From Hoeflea sp. IMCC20628 (GTDB taxonomy: Bacteria > Pseudomonadota > Alphaproteobacteria > Rhizobiales > Rhizobiaceae): a DNA stretch of 64,000 nt. Of the stretch, positions 19,861 to 30,083 are shown piece after piece. How positions within the stretch are numbered: position 1 is the first letter of the stretch; every line of letters starts with the position of its first letter. The notes below the pieces were generated by a model. The model was not told the origin of the DNA and searched no databases. It saw only the letters and a program-made list of their open reading frames with translations. The position numbers and the translations under genes were made by a program. Where the stretch lies: the NCBI RefSeq assembly GCF_001011155.1, contig NZ_CP011479.1, positions 4,661,662 through 4,725,661 on the forward strand, written 5' to 3'.

Positions 19861-21054
19861 TCAGCCCTGTGGCCGATCGGCGTGCCGCATCAGGCCGGAG
19901 AAGACCAGCGGCAGGATGACAAACACCGGCAAGGCCATGTAGATCAGCGCGAAGCCGGTGTGCTCGGCGATGAAGCCGATGACCGAGGGCGCGAACAGAA
20001 TGCCCGAATAGCCCATGAAGGTGACCACCGAGATTGCCAGTCCCTGCGGAAGGCCGGGCAGGTTGCCGGCGGCCGAGAAGGCGATCGGTACGGTGTTGGC
20101 AAATCCGAGGCCGGCGAGCGCAAAGCCGAAAATCGCGGCTTCCGCCGAAGGTGCTGCCCCGGCAAGACCGAGGCCGACCATGGCAAGGATGGCCGAGACC
20201 CGAAATGTGGTGACCGCGCCGAACCTGTCGCGCACAAAATCCCCGAGAAACCGCATCAGCGCCATGGCGGCCGAAAATGCTCCGAAGGCCAGTCCTGACA
20301 GGGCAGGGCTGGCGCCCAGTTCCTGCCGCAGATACAGCGCGCCCCAATCGAGGATGGCGCCTTCCGGTGTCATCATGATCAGGCAGATGATGCCGGTCAG
20401 CCACACGGTTGCGCCGGCAGCCAGCAGGCCAGGCCGCTTGGAAGGTTGTCCATGGATATGCGCCTCCTGCGGGTGCGGCGGATCGGCGAGGGCTCTGGGC
20501 CAGGCCAGAGCCACACCCACTAGAACCAGCGCGGAGGCGGCGAGCGCGTGAATGTGCTCCCCGTAGCCGGCAATCAACAATCCGCCAAGCCCGGCGCCGG
20601 CGACGCCGCCCAGGCTCCAGAAGCCATGACAGGAGGACATGATGGCGCGGCCCTGGCGTTTTTCCACCTCCACCGCATTGGCATTCATGGCGACATCCAT
20701 GCCGCCGATGACGCCGCCAAATACAAACAGTGCAATCGCCGCGACCCATATCGACGGCGCAATGGTCACGAACGGCAGGCAGGCAATCGTCGCTGCCGCC
20801 AATGCCAGCATCACACGGCGAGACCCCCGTCCTGCAATCAGCGCTCCGACAGCCGGCATGGCACAGAGCGAGCCGATGCCGAAACACATGATCATCAATC
20901 CGAGATCACTCTCATCGAGGTTCAGCCGCAGTGCAAATTCGGGAATTTTCGGCGCCCAGCTTCCCACCAGGAAGCCATTGACGAGGAACATCAGGGAGAC
21001 GGCAAAGCGCTGAGGGGAGAGGAGCGGCGCAGCAGCAAGGGTGGACGTGGACAT
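19861..21054 (-). CDS. MFS transporter (YbjJ-like)
   Basis: A 397-residue inner-membrane transporter with about 12 hydrophobic segments. The N-terminal motif FLVNGFLVGSWAPKIPEF and the loop GRGSRRVMLALA suit the YbjJ/FucP-like branch of the major facilitator superfamily. A His/Pro-rich cytoplasmic loop lies near the middle (DPPHPQEAHIHGQPSKRP). The substrate is unknown, possibly a sugar or drug. A perfect palindrome just upstream (21068-21079) may be an operator. Confidence 0.85.
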   Translation of the reverse strand: MSTSTLAAAPLLSPQRFAVSLMFLVNGFLVGSWAPKIPEFALRLNLDESDLGLMIMCFGIGSLCAMPAVGALIAGRGSRRVMLALAAATIACLPFVTIAPSIWVAAIALFVFGGVIGGMDVAMNANAVEVEKRQGRAIMSSCHGFWSLGGVAGAGLGGLLIAGYGEHIHALAASALVLVGVALAWPRALADPPHPQEAHIHGQPSKRPGLLAAGATVWLTGIICLIMMTPEGAILDWGALYLRQELGASPALSGLAFGAFSAAMALMRFLGDFVRDRFGAVTTFRVSAILAMVGLGLAGAAPSAEAAIFGFALAGLGFANTVPIAFSAAGNLPGLPQGLAISVVTFMGYSGILFAPSVIGFIAEHTGFALIYMALPVFVILPLVFSGLMRHADRPQG

Positions 21055-21067
21055 GGTTTTTCCGTAC

Positions 21068-21079
21068 TAAATCGATTTA
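21068..21079. promoter_or_regulatory. Candidate operator before MFS gene
   Basis: Perfect 12-bp palindrome TAAATCGATTTA, 14 bp upstream of the MFS start codon. AAATCGATTT cores are typical of LacI-family operators, but no LacI-family gene is in view, so the regulator is unknown. Confidence 0.4.
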
Positions 21080-21275
21080 AACGCCTTAACCTAATTCCCG
21101 GTAGAGGTAAATTAGGCCTGTGATCACACTCAGAGTGACGATGTGACACACCGTGAATTTTTACGGGTTTGCAGAAAAAGATGCCGTTTTCGACCTTGAC
21201 GTGTTAATGCCGCGCAACTGGGAGCGCAAGGCTGGGTATTCACTTAAGCCGGCAGGAAAAAACAGGAGAATACGG

Positions 21276-22292
21276 ATGGAGACAGCATCAGCGAGGGAAT
21301 GGGTTGGGCGCTTGCGGCCCTACAGGCAGCCGGATGACCGGCGTAGCGCATTTGAAACATTCCTTACCTGCGGGCTTCTGGTCTTCTTCTGGGTGTTGAT
21401 GTGGTTCGCGCTTTCCATCAGCACGCTTCTGACGCTGGCGCTGTCGATCCCGGCAGCCCTGATGATGGTGCGATTGTTCATCATTCAGCATGATTGCGGC
21501 CATGGATCGATGTTTTCGTCGGCCAAGTGGAATGATCGGGTCGGCCGTGCGCTGGGCGTGATCACGCTTACGCCTTATGATTACTGGCGCCGTTCTCATG
21601 CCATGCACCACGCGGCTTCTGGGAATCTTGATCGTCGCGGCATTGGCGACATTGATACGCTGACGGTGGAAGAATATCTCGCCCTGAGCAGTTTTGGTCG
21701 TCTGAAATATCGTCTTTATCGTCACCCCATAGTGATGTTCGGTATCGGGCCAGCCTTTATCTTCCTGCTGCAGCACCGCTTGCCGGTCGTTGCGCTGAAG
21801 GACGGGGTGATGTCCTGGGCAAGCGTCATGATTACCAACCTTGCCATTTTGACCACATGGGTGGCGCTCGGATTGCTGGTCGGCTTCAAGGCATTCCTGA
21901 TCATTCATCTGCCGATCATGCTGATTGGCGCTTCTGTCGGCGTCTGGATGTTCTATGTCCAGCACCAATTCGATCCAACCCATTGGGAGCGGACACCGGA
22001 GTGGGAGCGGGAATCGGCCGCTTTGCACGGCAGTTCGTTTTATGACCTGCCCAAGCCGTTGATGTGGCTGACCGGCAATATCGGTATTCATCACGTGCAT
22101 CATCTTTCGAGCCGTATCCCGTTTTACAAACTGCCTCAGGTTCTCAGGGATTTCCCTGAATTGGCCGACATCGGCCGATTGAGCCTGTGGCAGAGCTTCC
22201 GCTGCGTACGTCTGACGTTGTGGGATGAGGAGCGACGGCGGCTTGTTCCGTTCCGTTCGCTTCGCAACCGGACTGCGGCTGCCGCAGCTTGA
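21276..22292 (+). CDS. Membrane fatty acid desaturase
   Basis: A 338-residue di-iron membrane desaturase. The three histidine boxes are present: HDCGH at 72-76, HAMHH at 108-112 and HHVHH at 272-276. Hydrophobic segments flank them in the usual 2+2 pattern. It probably introduces a double bond in membrane acyl chains, raising fluidity; regiospecificity cannot be read from sequence. The start METASAREW is chosen because AGGAGA lies 6 bp upstream; the frame is open for 41 further codons. It sits before a cold-shock gene, consistent with cold adaptation but not proof. Confidence 0.92.
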   Translation: METASAREWVGRLRPYRQPDDRRSAFETFLTCGLLVFFWVLMWFALSISTLLTLALSIPAALMMVRLFIIQHDCGHGSMFSSAKWNDRVGRALGVITLTPYDYWRRSHAMHHAASGNLDRRGIGDIDTLTVEEYLALSSFGRLKYRLYRHPIVMFGIGPAFIFLLQHRLPVVALKDGVMSWASVMITNLAILTTWVALGLLVGFKAFLIIHLPIMLIGASVGVWMFYVQHQFDPTHWERTPEWERESAALHGSSFYDLPKPLMWLTGNIGIHHVHHLSSRIPFYKLPQVLRDFPELADIGRLSLWQSFRCVRLTLWDEERRRLVPFRSLRNRTAAAAA

Positions 22293-22495
22293 GGATGACC
22301 GGCAATTGATGCTGGGCACCAGCGTTCGGGTTGAGCCATTTGGCCTATCCGAACGCTTGATTGCGCTTTCGCTTGTGCAGGTCAAAAAAACAGTGTAAGA
22401 CTGAGCCATCGATTTTTGACCGGACGACTTGGTCGCGCACCGCCACAGGCGGAGACACGCTCAACACTTCAAATAAACTCGATGACTAACGCCTG

Positions 22496-22524
22496 CGCCG
22501 AGCGCTTTAAAGAGCGCTTGCGCC
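22496..22524 (+). promoter_or_regulatory. Hairpin in the csp 5' leader
   Basis: An imperfect inverted repeat (GCGCCGAGCGCTTT / AAAGAGCGCTTGCGC) about 36 nt before the cold-shock gene. It is not followed by T residues. A structured leader is common for cold-shock mRNAs, so this may be a temperature-sensitive element or an operator; evidence is only the symmetry. Confidence 0.35.
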
Positions 22525-22559
22525 GGAAAATGCATTCATGGACATAAAGGACTCCCCCC

Positions 22560-22769
22560 ATGAAAACCGGTACTGTCAAATTCTACAACGACCAAAAGGG
22601 CTTCGGCTTCATCGCACCTGACGACGGCAGCAAGGATGTATTCGTACACGCCACTGCACTTGAGCGTGCTGGCATGCGCGGTCTGGCCGAAGGCCAGAAG
22701 GTGACTTTCGACACCGCTGAAGACCGTCGCACCGGCAAGACCGCCGTTTCGACAATCCAGGCTGACTGA
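22560..22769 (+). CDS. cspA: Cold-shock protein, CspA family
   Basis: A 69-residue single-domain cold-shock protein, an RNA chaperone. It begins [23 protein letters not shown] with the RNP1 motif KGFGFI, and RNP2 DVFVHATAL follows. A long leader and a strong downstream terminator indicate a monocistronic transcript. Paralog assignment within the Csp family is not possible from sequence alone. Confidence 0.95.
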   Translation: MKTGTVKFYNDQKGFGFIAPDDGSKDVFVHATALERAGMRGLAEGQKVTFDTAEDRRTGKTAVSTIQAD

Positions 22770-22819
22770 AAAGTCTCGTCTGAGATAGGCTGGCTCAGCT
22801 GGTCGCTGTGATTTGATTG

Positions 22820-22849
22820 CGCCCGGGAACTACGGTTCCCGGGCGTTTT
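22820..22849 (+). terminator. Intrinsic terminator of csp
   Basis: Perfect 11-bp stem (CGCCCGGGAAC, 22820-22830, with GTTCCCGGGCG, 22835-22845), loop TACG and a TTTTC tail. Confidence 0.9.
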
Positions 22850-22894
22850 CGTGTCCGCATGGTCGTTGAGAAGGTTCTCCTCGGCTGGCGACGA

Positions 22895-22928
22895 CAGCGC
22901 CGCGCATCCATATGTGAACGCGACATGC
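22895..22928 (-). repeat. Deleted copy of RIME-like intergenic repeat
   Basis: Read on the minus strand, this 34-bp segment joins the first about 14 bp and the last about 20 bp of the 108-bp element at 23357-23465 and 56309-56415 (GCATGTCGCGTTCA then TGGATGCGCGGCGCTG), with the middle about 55 bp missing. It lies downstream of rpmF, beyond its terminator. Confidence 0.55.
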
Positions 22929-22953
22929 TTTGGTTCTGCAAACGGAAACGCGA

Positions 22954-22980
22954 AAAGCCGGCCCCCGAAGGGCCGGCTTT
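22954..22980 (-). terminator. Intrinsic terminator of rpmF
   Basis: On the minus strand AAAGCCGGCCC pairs with GGGCCGGCTTT around a short loop, followed by TCG. The symmetry would allow some function in both directions; it lies between csp and rpmF, which converge. Confidence 0.75.
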
Positions 22981-23018
22981 CAAGCCAAGGTATCAAACCT
23001 CAGATGGTTCTGGAAAGC

Positions 23019-23204
23019 TTAGACGCTTTCTTTTGGCGTCAGAACCTGGCGGCCGCGATACATGCCTGTCTTCAGGTCAATGTGGTGCGGACGGCGCAGT
23101 TCGCCGGAATTCTTGTCCTCGACATAGGTCGGTGCCTTAAGGGCGTCAGCGGAGCGGCGCATGCCGCGCTTGGACGGGGTGGTTTTACGCTTCGGAACAG
23201 CCAT
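23019..23204 (-). CDS. rpmF: 50S ribosomal protein L32
   Basis: Ribosomal protein L32, 61 residues, starting [20 protein letters not shown], the invariant N-terminus, and containing [20 protein letters not shown]. It lacks the zinc-binding cysteines of some L32 forms, as usual in alphaproteobacteria. The frame is open upstream of the ATG at 23204, but that extension is non-conserved. It sits apart from plsX, its partner in many other bacteria. Confidence 0.97.
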   Translation of the reverse strand: MAVPKRKTTPSKRGMRRSADALKAPTYVEDKNSGELRRPHHIDLKTGMYRGRQVLTPKESV

Positions 23205-23356
23205 GACGAACTCCAGTTCAATTTTCAGGCATGTCCAACGGTCGACCCAAGGGCCGAAACGGACACATGCCGATTTCGGAAATTTGCCGGGCTTATACAT
23301 GGCATTTCGGGGTTTGACCAGCGGTGCGCGCTTTTTTTTGAGTCCGGGTCTGCCAT

Positions 23357-23465
23357 CGCGCCTCCAGCGCCGCACATCCAATTGGATGCGCAAAGACAGC
23401 CTGTAATTTCTTGAACTGACGCATGGACGGCATCGTTCAAATGAATCCATTTGAATGCGATATGC
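23357..23465 (-). repeat. RIME-like intergenic repeat, copy A
   Basis: Read on the minus strand this 109-bp segment aligns over its whole length with 56309-56415 on the plus strand (roughly 75 percent by eye). It holds two palindromes: TTCAAATG-GATT-CATTTGAA and a GCATCCAATTGGATG core. Size and two-palindrome build recall the rhizobial intergenic mosaic element RIME. It begins 24 bp after the stop codon of the GST gene, in the same direction. Confidence 0.75.
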
Positions 23466-23489
23466 AATATCAGTTTTGAGGCCCGATGG

Positions 23490-24137
23490 TCAGGCTTCGT
23501 CATGTTCAACAATCCATGGCTCTGCGCGGCCTGCAGCTTCCCACTCGCGCCAGGCAGGCAGTGCTTTCATCGTTGCCATGTATTCGGCCACGACAGCGCT
23601 GGTCTGGAAGGCATACACATCGAGCCGGTTGACCACCGGGGCAAACATGGCGTCGGCAACCGAAAAGCCGCCGAACAGGAACGGTCCGCCATTTTGTTCC
23701 AGACAATCGTTCCAGAGCGTTTGAATGCGGCTTACATCCGCCAGTATGGCAGGTGAGGCCTCAATTGGCTGACGTGCGCGCCGCATGTTCATCGGGCAGG
23801 CTGATCGCAACGCCTGGAACGACGACATCATCTCGGCACTCATCGCCATTGCCCTGCTGCGATGCGCCGGGCGATCCGGCCACAAAGCGGTTTCAGGGTG
23901 CTTGCGGGCGAGGTGATCGAGGATGGCCAGTGATTCCCAGACGGTGAGGTCACCATCGACGAGAACCGGAACCTTGCCGGTGGGCGAAAACGCCTTGAAC
24001 GCGGGGTTTCCGCCGGCCATGTCGAACGGCACCAGTTTTTCCTCAAAGGCAATGCCGGCGACGCGCATGCCGATCCATGGCCGGAATGACCAGGACGAGT
24101 AATTCTTGTTGCCAATATAGAGCACCGGGTCGGCCAT
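23490..24137 (-). CDS. Glutathione S-transferase family protein
   Basis: A 215-residue two-domain GST-like protein. The thioredoxin-like N-domain starts MADPVLYIGNKNYSSWSFRPW; the Ser-rich SSWS turn holds the candidate catalytic serine. PTGKVPVLVDGDLTVWESLAI carries the cis-Pro and the glutathione-binding Glu-Ser pair. The C-terminal helical domain runs from about residue 85. AGGAGA lies 8 bp before the chosen start. The specific reaction is unknown; the YIGNKNYSSWS N-terminus recalls a YfcF-like subgroup. Confidence 0.88.
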   Translation of the reverse strand: MADPVLYIGNKNYSSWSFRPWIGMRVAGIAFEEKLVPFDMAGGNPAFKAFSPTGKVPVLVDGDLTVWESLAILDHLARKHPETALWPDRPAHRSRAMAMSAEMMSSFQALRSACPMNMRRARQPIEASPAILADVSRIQTLWNDCLEQNGGPFLFGGFSVADAMFAPVVNRLDVYAFQTSAVVAEYMATMKALPAWREWEAAGRAEPWIVEHDEA

Positions 24138-24212
24138 GACGCATATCTCCTGCTGGGTGGAGATCAATGTTTCGCATGAGCAGGCAGGCTGGAAAAGCCA
24201 AATCCCTTGAAC

Positions 24213-24959
24213 TCAGTCATAAAGGCATTTGATGTAAGCGCCGGACTGCTGTGCCCGTTTTTCGATGACGCCCGCCAGCCGGTTCATGCTGCGCGAGGGG
24301 TTGGCGGCATTGCGCTTGATCGGGTTGGGGAGGGTAACCGCCAGCAAGGCAGACTGGCGGCGTGAGAGCTTTTCAGCCGGCACGCCGAAATAGGCCTGTG
24401 ACGCGGCCTCGACGCCATAAATGCCGGGCGCCCATTCGGCGATGTTAAGATAGATCTCCATCAGCCGCCGTTTTGACCAGACTATGTCCATCCACATCGC
24501 CAGGGGGATCTCCAGCGCCTTGCGCAGCACAGACCGCGTGGGTGGCAGGAACAGGTTCTTGGCAGTCTGCATCGGAATGGTGCTCGCACCGCGCGTCGCC
24601 TCGCCCTCCAGCGCGTCATCTATGACGAGATTGAGCGCTTGCCAGTCGATGCCGGAATGCGTGCAATACTGGCCATCCTCCGACATCATCACCGATTGGA
24701 CCAGCACCGGAGCGATCTTGTCGAACGTGACCCATTGGCGTTGATAGGAACGGCCGGTGATGATCTCGCCCAGCATCAATGTCGATACCGGATGCATCTG
24801 CGGCAGGGCATAAAGCGGCACCAGCAGATAGGGCAGAGCTATCGCCATGAGGACGAGAGCAAGAACCCAGACCAGCATCCGCCGCACCGGAGACCGGCGC
24901 GGGCGTTTGACTGATTCCCGCTTCGGTTGCGGTTTTGGCTGATTTTTCGGTTTTGGCAC
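24213..24959 (-). CDS. mtgA: Monofunctional peptidoglycan glycosyltransferase MtgA
   Basis: Polymerises lipid II into glycan strands without transpeptidase activity. The 248-residue protein has a basic cytoplasmic tail, one membrane anchor (about 28-52) and a GT51 domain with the catalytic-Glu motif [14 protein letters not shown], the [16 protein letters not shown] motif and the [25 protein letters not shown] motif. All five family motifs are present, so it looks functional. It is divergent from the polyprenyl synthetase gene, which makes precursors of its lipid carrier. Confidence 0.95.
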   Translation of the reverse strand: MPKPKNQPKPQPKRESVKRPRRSPVRRMLVWVLALVLMAIALPYLLVPLYALPQMHPVSTLMLGEIITGRSYQRQWVTFDKIAPVLVQSVMMSEDGQYCTHSGIDWQALNLVIDDALEGEATRGASTIPMQTAKNLFLPPTRSVLRKALEIPLAMWMDIVWSKRRLMEIYLNIAEWAPGIYGVEAASQAYFGVPAEKLSRRQSALLAVTLPNPIKRNAANPSRSMNRLAGVIEKRAQQSGAYIKCLYD

Positions 24960-25151
24960 CTGGCGTGTCCTGAGCGAGAGACGCCGTCGGCGCCAACTTC
25001 AGGAAACTCCTTAACGAGCTTGGCCGCGTATTGCCAGAGCCGGGGTGTCGGAAGCACAGGCCTGCAGCAGCACCGTGCCGGGCGCCTATTCAGCCTGACC
25101 GGGTTCAAATAAACCGTTGCCGCCTGCCGCGTGTCATGGCAAGAGACCCCA

Positions 25152-26069
25152 ATGACCAGCACTCACACAGACAGTTTCGAAGCACGGCTTGATGCCACAG
25201 CCAGGGACGTGGCGGCGACGCTGGAAACACTGCTGTCGCCAATGCATCTGAAGGGCGAGATCGCCCGGCCGGACCATCTGATGGCGGCTATGCGCCATGG
25301 CGTGTTGAATGGCGGCAAACGGCTTCGTCCGTTTCTGGTGTTGGAGAGTGCAAAGCTGTTGGGTGTGCCGCACGATGCGGCCATGCGAGTGGCTGCGGCG
25401 CTTGAATGCATCCACTGCTATTCGCTGATCCATGACGATCTTCCGGCGATGGACGATGACGACCTCAGGCGCGGCCAGCCGACGGTCCACATTGCCTTCG
25501 ATGAGGCAACGGCGATCCTGGCCGGCGATGCGCTTCTGACCCTGGCCTTTGATATCCTGTCGGCACCTGAGACTGAACTGCCTGCGGAGATCAAATTGGC
25601 ATTGATCAATCAGCTTGCCCGGGCGGCGGGTGTCGGCGGTATGGTCGGTGGACAGGCGCTGGACCTGCAAGCCGAGCAGGCAATGCCGGATGAAGCCGGC
25701 ATCTTGCAGCTGCAGGCCATGAAAACCGGCGCGCTGCTGCGCTATGCCTGCGCTGCGGGGGCCATTGCCGCTGGAGCAGACAACGAAACCCTGACCCGCA
25801 TGAACAGGTTTGGCGAAGTCATCGGGCTTGCATTTCAATTGGCCGATGATTTGCTCGATGTAACCTCGAATGCCGCGACCATGGGCAAGGCGACGGGCAA
25901 GGATGCCGGTCGCGGCAAGGCAACATTGCTGTCCTTGCATGGCAATGATGCAGTTCGGCGGCGGCTGGATATGCTGGTTGAGGAAGCGGCATTGCTGCTG
26001 GATCCGTTCGGTGCCAGGGCTGAGCCGCTGAAGCAGGCTGCAAAATTCATCGCCAGCCGCAACAGGTAG
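25152..26069 (+). CDS. ispA: Polyprenyl (farnesyl/geranyl) diphosphate synthase
   Basis: A short-chain trans-prenyl diphosphate synthase that condenses IPP with allylic diphosphates. The first Asp-rich motif DDLPAMDDDDLRRG begins at residue 95, and the second is FQLADDLLDV near 235. GGKRLRPFLV and the KTG-type motif MKTGALL are in place. The 305-residue length fits IspA. The start at 25152 follows an AAGAGA tract; an in-frame ATG at 25131 is possible. Product length (C15 or C20) is not certain from motifs. Confidence 0.92.
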   Translation: MTSTHTDSFEARLDATARDVAATLETLLSPMHLKGEIARPDHLMAAMRHGVLNGGKRLRPFLVLESAKLLGVPHDAAMRVAAALECIHCYSLIHDDLPAMDDDDLRRGQPTVHIAFDEATAILAGDALLTLAFDILSAPETELPAEIKLALINQLARAAGVGGMVGGQALDLQAEQAMPDEAGILQLQAMKTGALLRYACAAGAIAAGADNETLTRMNRFGEVIGLAFQLADDLLDVTSNAATMGKATGKDAGRGKATLLSLHGNDAVRRRLDMLVEEAALLLDPFGARAEPLKQAAKFIASRNR

Positions 26070-26123
26070 CAAGCTGGATCCGGTGATGGTAGAAAATTGC
26101 CAAAACCCAACGATTTTTCATAG

Positions 26124-28646
26124 ATGTTTATTAACCAACTGACGGCATTATCCTGCAAAATGGGTACTGCCAAAACTATGACACAAGCAGACAAAAAACA
26201 GGATGAAACGGCTGTCGCGCGGAGATCGATCATCTCCCTGCGTATCGGCTATATCGTATCGCTGGCAGCGCTCGCGATTATCTGTGCGTTCTTCTTCACC
26301 GAGCAAAACAAGCGCAACAGATCCATCCAGCAAATTGGCGAGCTGTCGGAGAGTCTGGCGAAACTCGACCTGGAAATGCGCGCCATCGCAGACCGTAGCA
26401 ACCGTCTGGCGCAGACTTACAGCGAGTATCAGGCCTATCAGGACCCGAGGCTTGTCAATGCAACGCTTACGGAAAAGCGGAAAATCCGTGATGCAATGCC
26501 GGTGGACCCAGACATCCTGTCTGCGCTTTCAAGCCTGGAGTTCCGTTTCGAGAAAACCCGCACGAGCCTCGAGAACCTGAGAAGAGAATGGCTTCAGGCA
26601 CCAACTGATCTGATCCATGAGATCCAGGTAAAATCGCGGTACATGACCAATAAGGATCCACTTCTGAATCATGCACAGATGCTTGGATCCGAACGCATAA
26701 AAGCGGTGCGGACGAAGAAGGATATCTATTGGGCGGGTCGGGAAATCAATGGGCTCTATGAGGAAATCATCCGGCCGACCAATCTGTATGTGCAGGAACA
26801 GTTCCGCGATTATCTGGCCAGTCTGTCACTGGCGCAGGGTGCGCTGCTTCAGCGTTACCTTCTGGCTACCATGGGGCTTTTGCTGGTGCTTGGGCTCGGC
26901 GTCTTTGTGCCGATCGATCTGATTATCCGCCAGATGATCAAGCGACTGCAGGATAAAACCCGTGAGGTCGATGCGGCTTTGACCAAGGCGCAACTGGGTG
27001 ACCGCGCCAAATCCGAGTTTCTCGCCACGATGAGTCATGAAATCCGCACACCGATGAACGGGGTGCTGGGTATGGCTGAACTGTTGACCCGGACCGAACT
27101 CGATACCAGGCAACGTACATTTACAGATGTGATCCTCAAATCAGGCAATGCGCTTCTGGAGATCATCAACGACATCCTCGACTTTTCCAAGATCGATGCT
27201 GGCCAATTGGTGCTGGATCCGAAACCGTTCAATCTTGTCGACACGGCCGAGGATGTGGCGACCTTGATGTCATCGCGCGTGGTCGAGAAGGACATCGAGC
27301 TGGTGGTTCGCATCGCGCCGGGTCTGCCGGACAAGCTGATCGGGGATCCTGGCCGGATAAGGCAGGTCCTGACCAACCTTATCGGCAATGCGGTGAAGTT
27401 TACCGAGCAAGGCCATGTCATGGTCGACATCAACTGGCGCGAAGCCGAGAAGGTCGGTCGAGCGGAGCGGCTGTCGATCTCCATTGCGGTTCGCGATACC
27501 GGGATCGGGATACCGGCCGCAAAGCTTGACGCCATTTTTGACAAGTTCAGCCAGGTGGATGGATCGTCAACCCGCAAACACGAGGGCACCGGTCTTGGCC
27601 TGGCGATAGCCACCCGATTGGTGGAGCTCATGGGCGGCAGGATTGAGGTCGAAAGTGAACTCGGCGTTGGGTCCACTTTCAGCTTTACCGTCGAAATGGA
27701 TGTGGACGGGGAAACCAGTGTCAAAGCGGCACCATCATACCAGGCGCCCGGCCGCCGGGTTCTGGTCATAGATGACAATGCGATCAACCGCATGATCCTG
27801 ACCGAGCAGATTCGCGACTGGGGATTTGATTGCGTGGCAGTGGAAGGCGGCGAGATTGGCCTCGATCTCTTGCGGCATGCCCGATCGAATCTCGGTATCG
27901 GCATTGATCTTGTGGTGCTCGATTTCCAGATGCCGGGCATGTCGGGTGCAGAAGTCGCCAAGGCGATCCGCTCCGATCCCCATATCAGCAACACGCCCAT
28001 TCTTGTGCTGTCCTCAGTCGACCAGGCAGATCAACTCGAGGCGCTGAAGAATCTCGATATCTTCGCGCAGTTGACCAAACCGGTCCGCACGGCGCAATTG
28101 CGCAAGACCGTGCAGACGGCTCTGCATCAACTCGACATTGAACCTGATCAGAAAAAGGCCGTGCCGGTTCGAACTCAGGAATTTCAGAATTCGACCACGC
28201 GGATTAAGACCGCTGGCGAGGCGGACCCTGCCCCGGCAAGCCGGACAGAGCCACTGGTGCTGGTGGCCGAAGACAATCCGATCAACCAGATTGTCTTTCA
28301 GCAAACGCTGGACGGTATGGGACATGTTCACAGACTGGCCGTCAACGGACGCGAAGCCGTCCGCTTGTGGAGGGAACTGCGCCCGACGCTGGTGCTGATG
28401 GATGTCTCCATGCCGGAGCTCAATGGCCTGGAGGCAACGGCGGAAATCCGTACGATCGAAGCACGTGAAGGGCTTTTGCCGACGCCGATCATTGCGGTTA
28501 CGGCGCATTCGCTCAAGGGCGATGAGGACCGGTGTCTTGCCGCCGGAATGGATGATTACCTGTCCAAACCGATATCGCCGGAAAAGCTGGGCGCCATGAT
28601 TGATCGCTGGCTGCCAATCGCAATGACCAACGTGAACGCCGCCTGA
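26124..28646 (+). CDS. Hybrid sensor histidine kinase with two receiver domains
   Basis: An 840-residue inner-membrane sensor. Two membrane segments (about 38-58 and 246-268) bracket a periplasmic helical sensor domain of about 190 residues of unknown ligand. The HisKA motif SHEIRTPMNG puts the phospho-His near 305. The ATPase domain has NLIGNAVKFT, DTGIGIP and GTGLGLAI. Two receivers follow, with Asp near 600 (VVLDFQMPG) and near 760 (VLMDVSMPE). No Hpt domain or cognate response regulator lies next to it. The start could be 26160 or 26178 instead. Confidence 0.92.
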   Translation: MFINQLTALSCKMGTAKTMTQADKKQDETAVARRSIISLRIGYIVSLAALAIICAFFFTEQNKRNRSIQQIGELSESLAKLDLEMRAIADRSNRLAQTYSEYQAYQDPRLVNATLTEKRKIRDAMPVDPDILSALSSLEFRFEKTRTSLENLRREWLQAPTDLIHEIQVKSRYMTNKDPLLNHAQMLGSERIKAVRTKKDIYWAGREINGLYEEIIRPTNLYVQEQFRDYLASLSLAQGALLQRYLLATMGLLLVLGLGVFVPIDLIIRQMIKRLQDKTREVDAALTKAQLGDRAKSEFLATMSHEIRTPMNGVLGMAELLTRTELDTRQRTFTDVILKSGNALLEIINDILDFSKIDAGQLVLDPKPFNLVDTAEDVATLMSSRVVEKDIELVVRIAPGLPDKLIGDPGRIRQVLTNLIGNAVKFTEQGHVMVDINWREAEKVGRAERLSISIAVRDTGIGIPAAKLDAIFDKFSQVDGSSTRKHEGTGLGLAIATRLVELMGGRIEVESELGVGSTFSFTVEMDVDGETSVKAAPSYQAPGRRVLVIDDNAINRMILTEQIRDWGFDCVAVEGGEIGLDLLRHARSNLGIGIDLVVLDFQMPGMSGAEVAKAIRSDPHISNTPILVLSSVDQADQLEALKNLDIFAQLTKPVRTAQLRKTVQTALHQLDIEPDQKKAVPVRTQEFQNSTTRIKTAGEADPAPASRTEPLVLVAEDNPINQIVFQQTLDGMGHVHRLAVNGREAVRLWRELRPTLVLMDVSMPELNGLEATAEIRTIEAREGLLPTPIIAVTAHSLKGDEDRCLAAGMDDYLSKPISPEKLGAMIDRWLPIAMTNVNAA

Positions 28647-28730
28647 CATCCGGCAGACTTCTTGCGCCGGTGATCGACCGATCAGCGTTTGGATAAGCGG
28701 ATCATTTCGCTCTGGATGTCGTGGGTTCCA

Positions 28731-29978
28731 TCAAGCCTGGGTGCCTTTTCCAAAGCGCTTCTCGATATAATCTGCGACCATCACCTGAAAGTCTTCTGCG
28801 ATCTTGGGGCCGCGCAGGGTGGCAGCTTTCTTGCCATCGATGAAGATCGGCGCTGCCGGGCTCTCGCCGGTACCGGGTAGCGAAATGCCGATATCGGCGT
28901 GCTTGGATTCGCCTGGCCCGTTGACGATGCAACCCATGACGGCGACCTGCAGCCCCTCGACGCCGGGATATTTGTCACGCCAGACTGGCATGTTGCGCCT
29001 CAGATCATCCTCGATGGTGCGCGCCAGTTGCTGAAACACGGTCGAGGTGGTGCGACCGCAGCCTGGGCAGGCGGCGACCACCGGCACGAATTGCCGGAAT
29101 CCCATGACCTGTAACAATTCCTGGGCGACGATGACCTCGCGAGTGCGGTCGCCGCCGGGCTCGGGGGTCAGCGACACACGAATGGTGTCGCCGATGCCGG
29201 CCTGCAGAATGATGCCCATGGCAGCGGAGGAGGCGACGATGCCTTTTGATCCCATTCCCGCTTCGGTGAGGCCCAGATGCAGCGCATGATCGGAGCGGCG
29301 GGCGAGTTCGGTATAGACGGCGATCAGGTCCTGCACCTGGCTGACCTTGGCCGACAGGATGATGCGATTGCGGGCGAGGCCGGTTTCCTCGGCCAGAGCG
29401 GCGGAATGCAGGGCTGACTGGATGATGGCTTCCCGCGTGACATCGCGGGCCGAGAGCGGCGAGCCGTTGGCATTGTTCTCGTCCATCAGCTTTGTCAGCA
29501 GAACCTGATCGAGCGAGCCCCAATTGACGCCGATGCGCACCGGCTTGCCATGACGGATTGCCATTTCGACAATCTCGATGAACTGACGGTCCTTCTTGTC
29601 CTTGAAGCCGACATTGCCCGGATTGATCCGGTATTTGGCCAGAGCCTCGGCGCAGGCTGGATGATTGGCGAGCAGCGTGTGGCCGATGTAGTGGAAATCG
29701 CCGATCAAGGGCACGTCGAGGCCGAGCCGTTCGAGCCGCTCGCGGATTTTTGGCACTGCCGCAGCACTCTCGTCGCGGTCAACTGTGATGCGGACGATCT
29801 CCGAACCGGCGCGATGCAAGGCTGCGACCTGAGCCACGGTGCCGTCAATGTCTGCGGTGTCGGTGTTGGTCATCGATTGCACCACCACCGGCGCACCGCC
29901 GCCAAGCAGAACGCCGCCAACATCCACCGCGACGCTCGAACGGCGGGCCTGCGGGACAATAAAGGGGGAAATGGTCAT
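28731..29978 (-). CDS. ispG: 4-hydroxy-3-methylbut-2-enyl diphosphate synthase IspG
   Basis: IspG (GcpE) reduces MEcPP to HMBPP in the methylerythritol phosphate pathway, using a [4Fe-4S] cluster. The start [20 protein letters not shown] is preferred over an upstream in-frame start. [13 protein letters not shown] opens the TIM-barrel domain. The cluster cysteines are in [11 protein letters not shown] (two) and [10 protein letters not shown] (one). About 415 residues, full length. Confidence 0.96.
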   Translation of the reverse strand: MTISPFIVPQARRSSVAVDVGGVLLGGGAPVVVQSMTNTDTADIDGTVAQVAALHRAGSEIVRITVDRDESAAAVPKIRERLERLGLDVPLIGDFHYIGHTLLANHPACAEALAKYRINPGNVGFKDKKDRQFIEIVEMAIRHGKPVRIGVNWGSLDQVLLTKLMDENNANGSPLSARDVTREAIIQSALHSAALAEETGLARNRIILSAKVSQVQDLIAVYTELARRSDHALHLGLTEAGMGSKGIVASSAAMGIILQAGIGDTIRVSLTPEPGGDRTREVIVAQELLQVMGFRQFVPVVAACPGCGRTTSTVFQQLARTIEDDLRRNMPVWRDKYPGVEGLQVAVMGCIVNGPGESKHADIGISLPGTGESPAAPIFIDGKKAATLRGPKIAEDFQVMVADYIEKRFGKGTQA

Positions 29979-30083
29979 GGGCGGCCTCGTTTTGCAGTCT
30001 GCCAAAGGCTCGAAGCCTTGCGGATGGTCACTTCCTAAAACGGCAACTGGCGAATTGAAAGCGGTTTGATGGGGAGTGTCCGG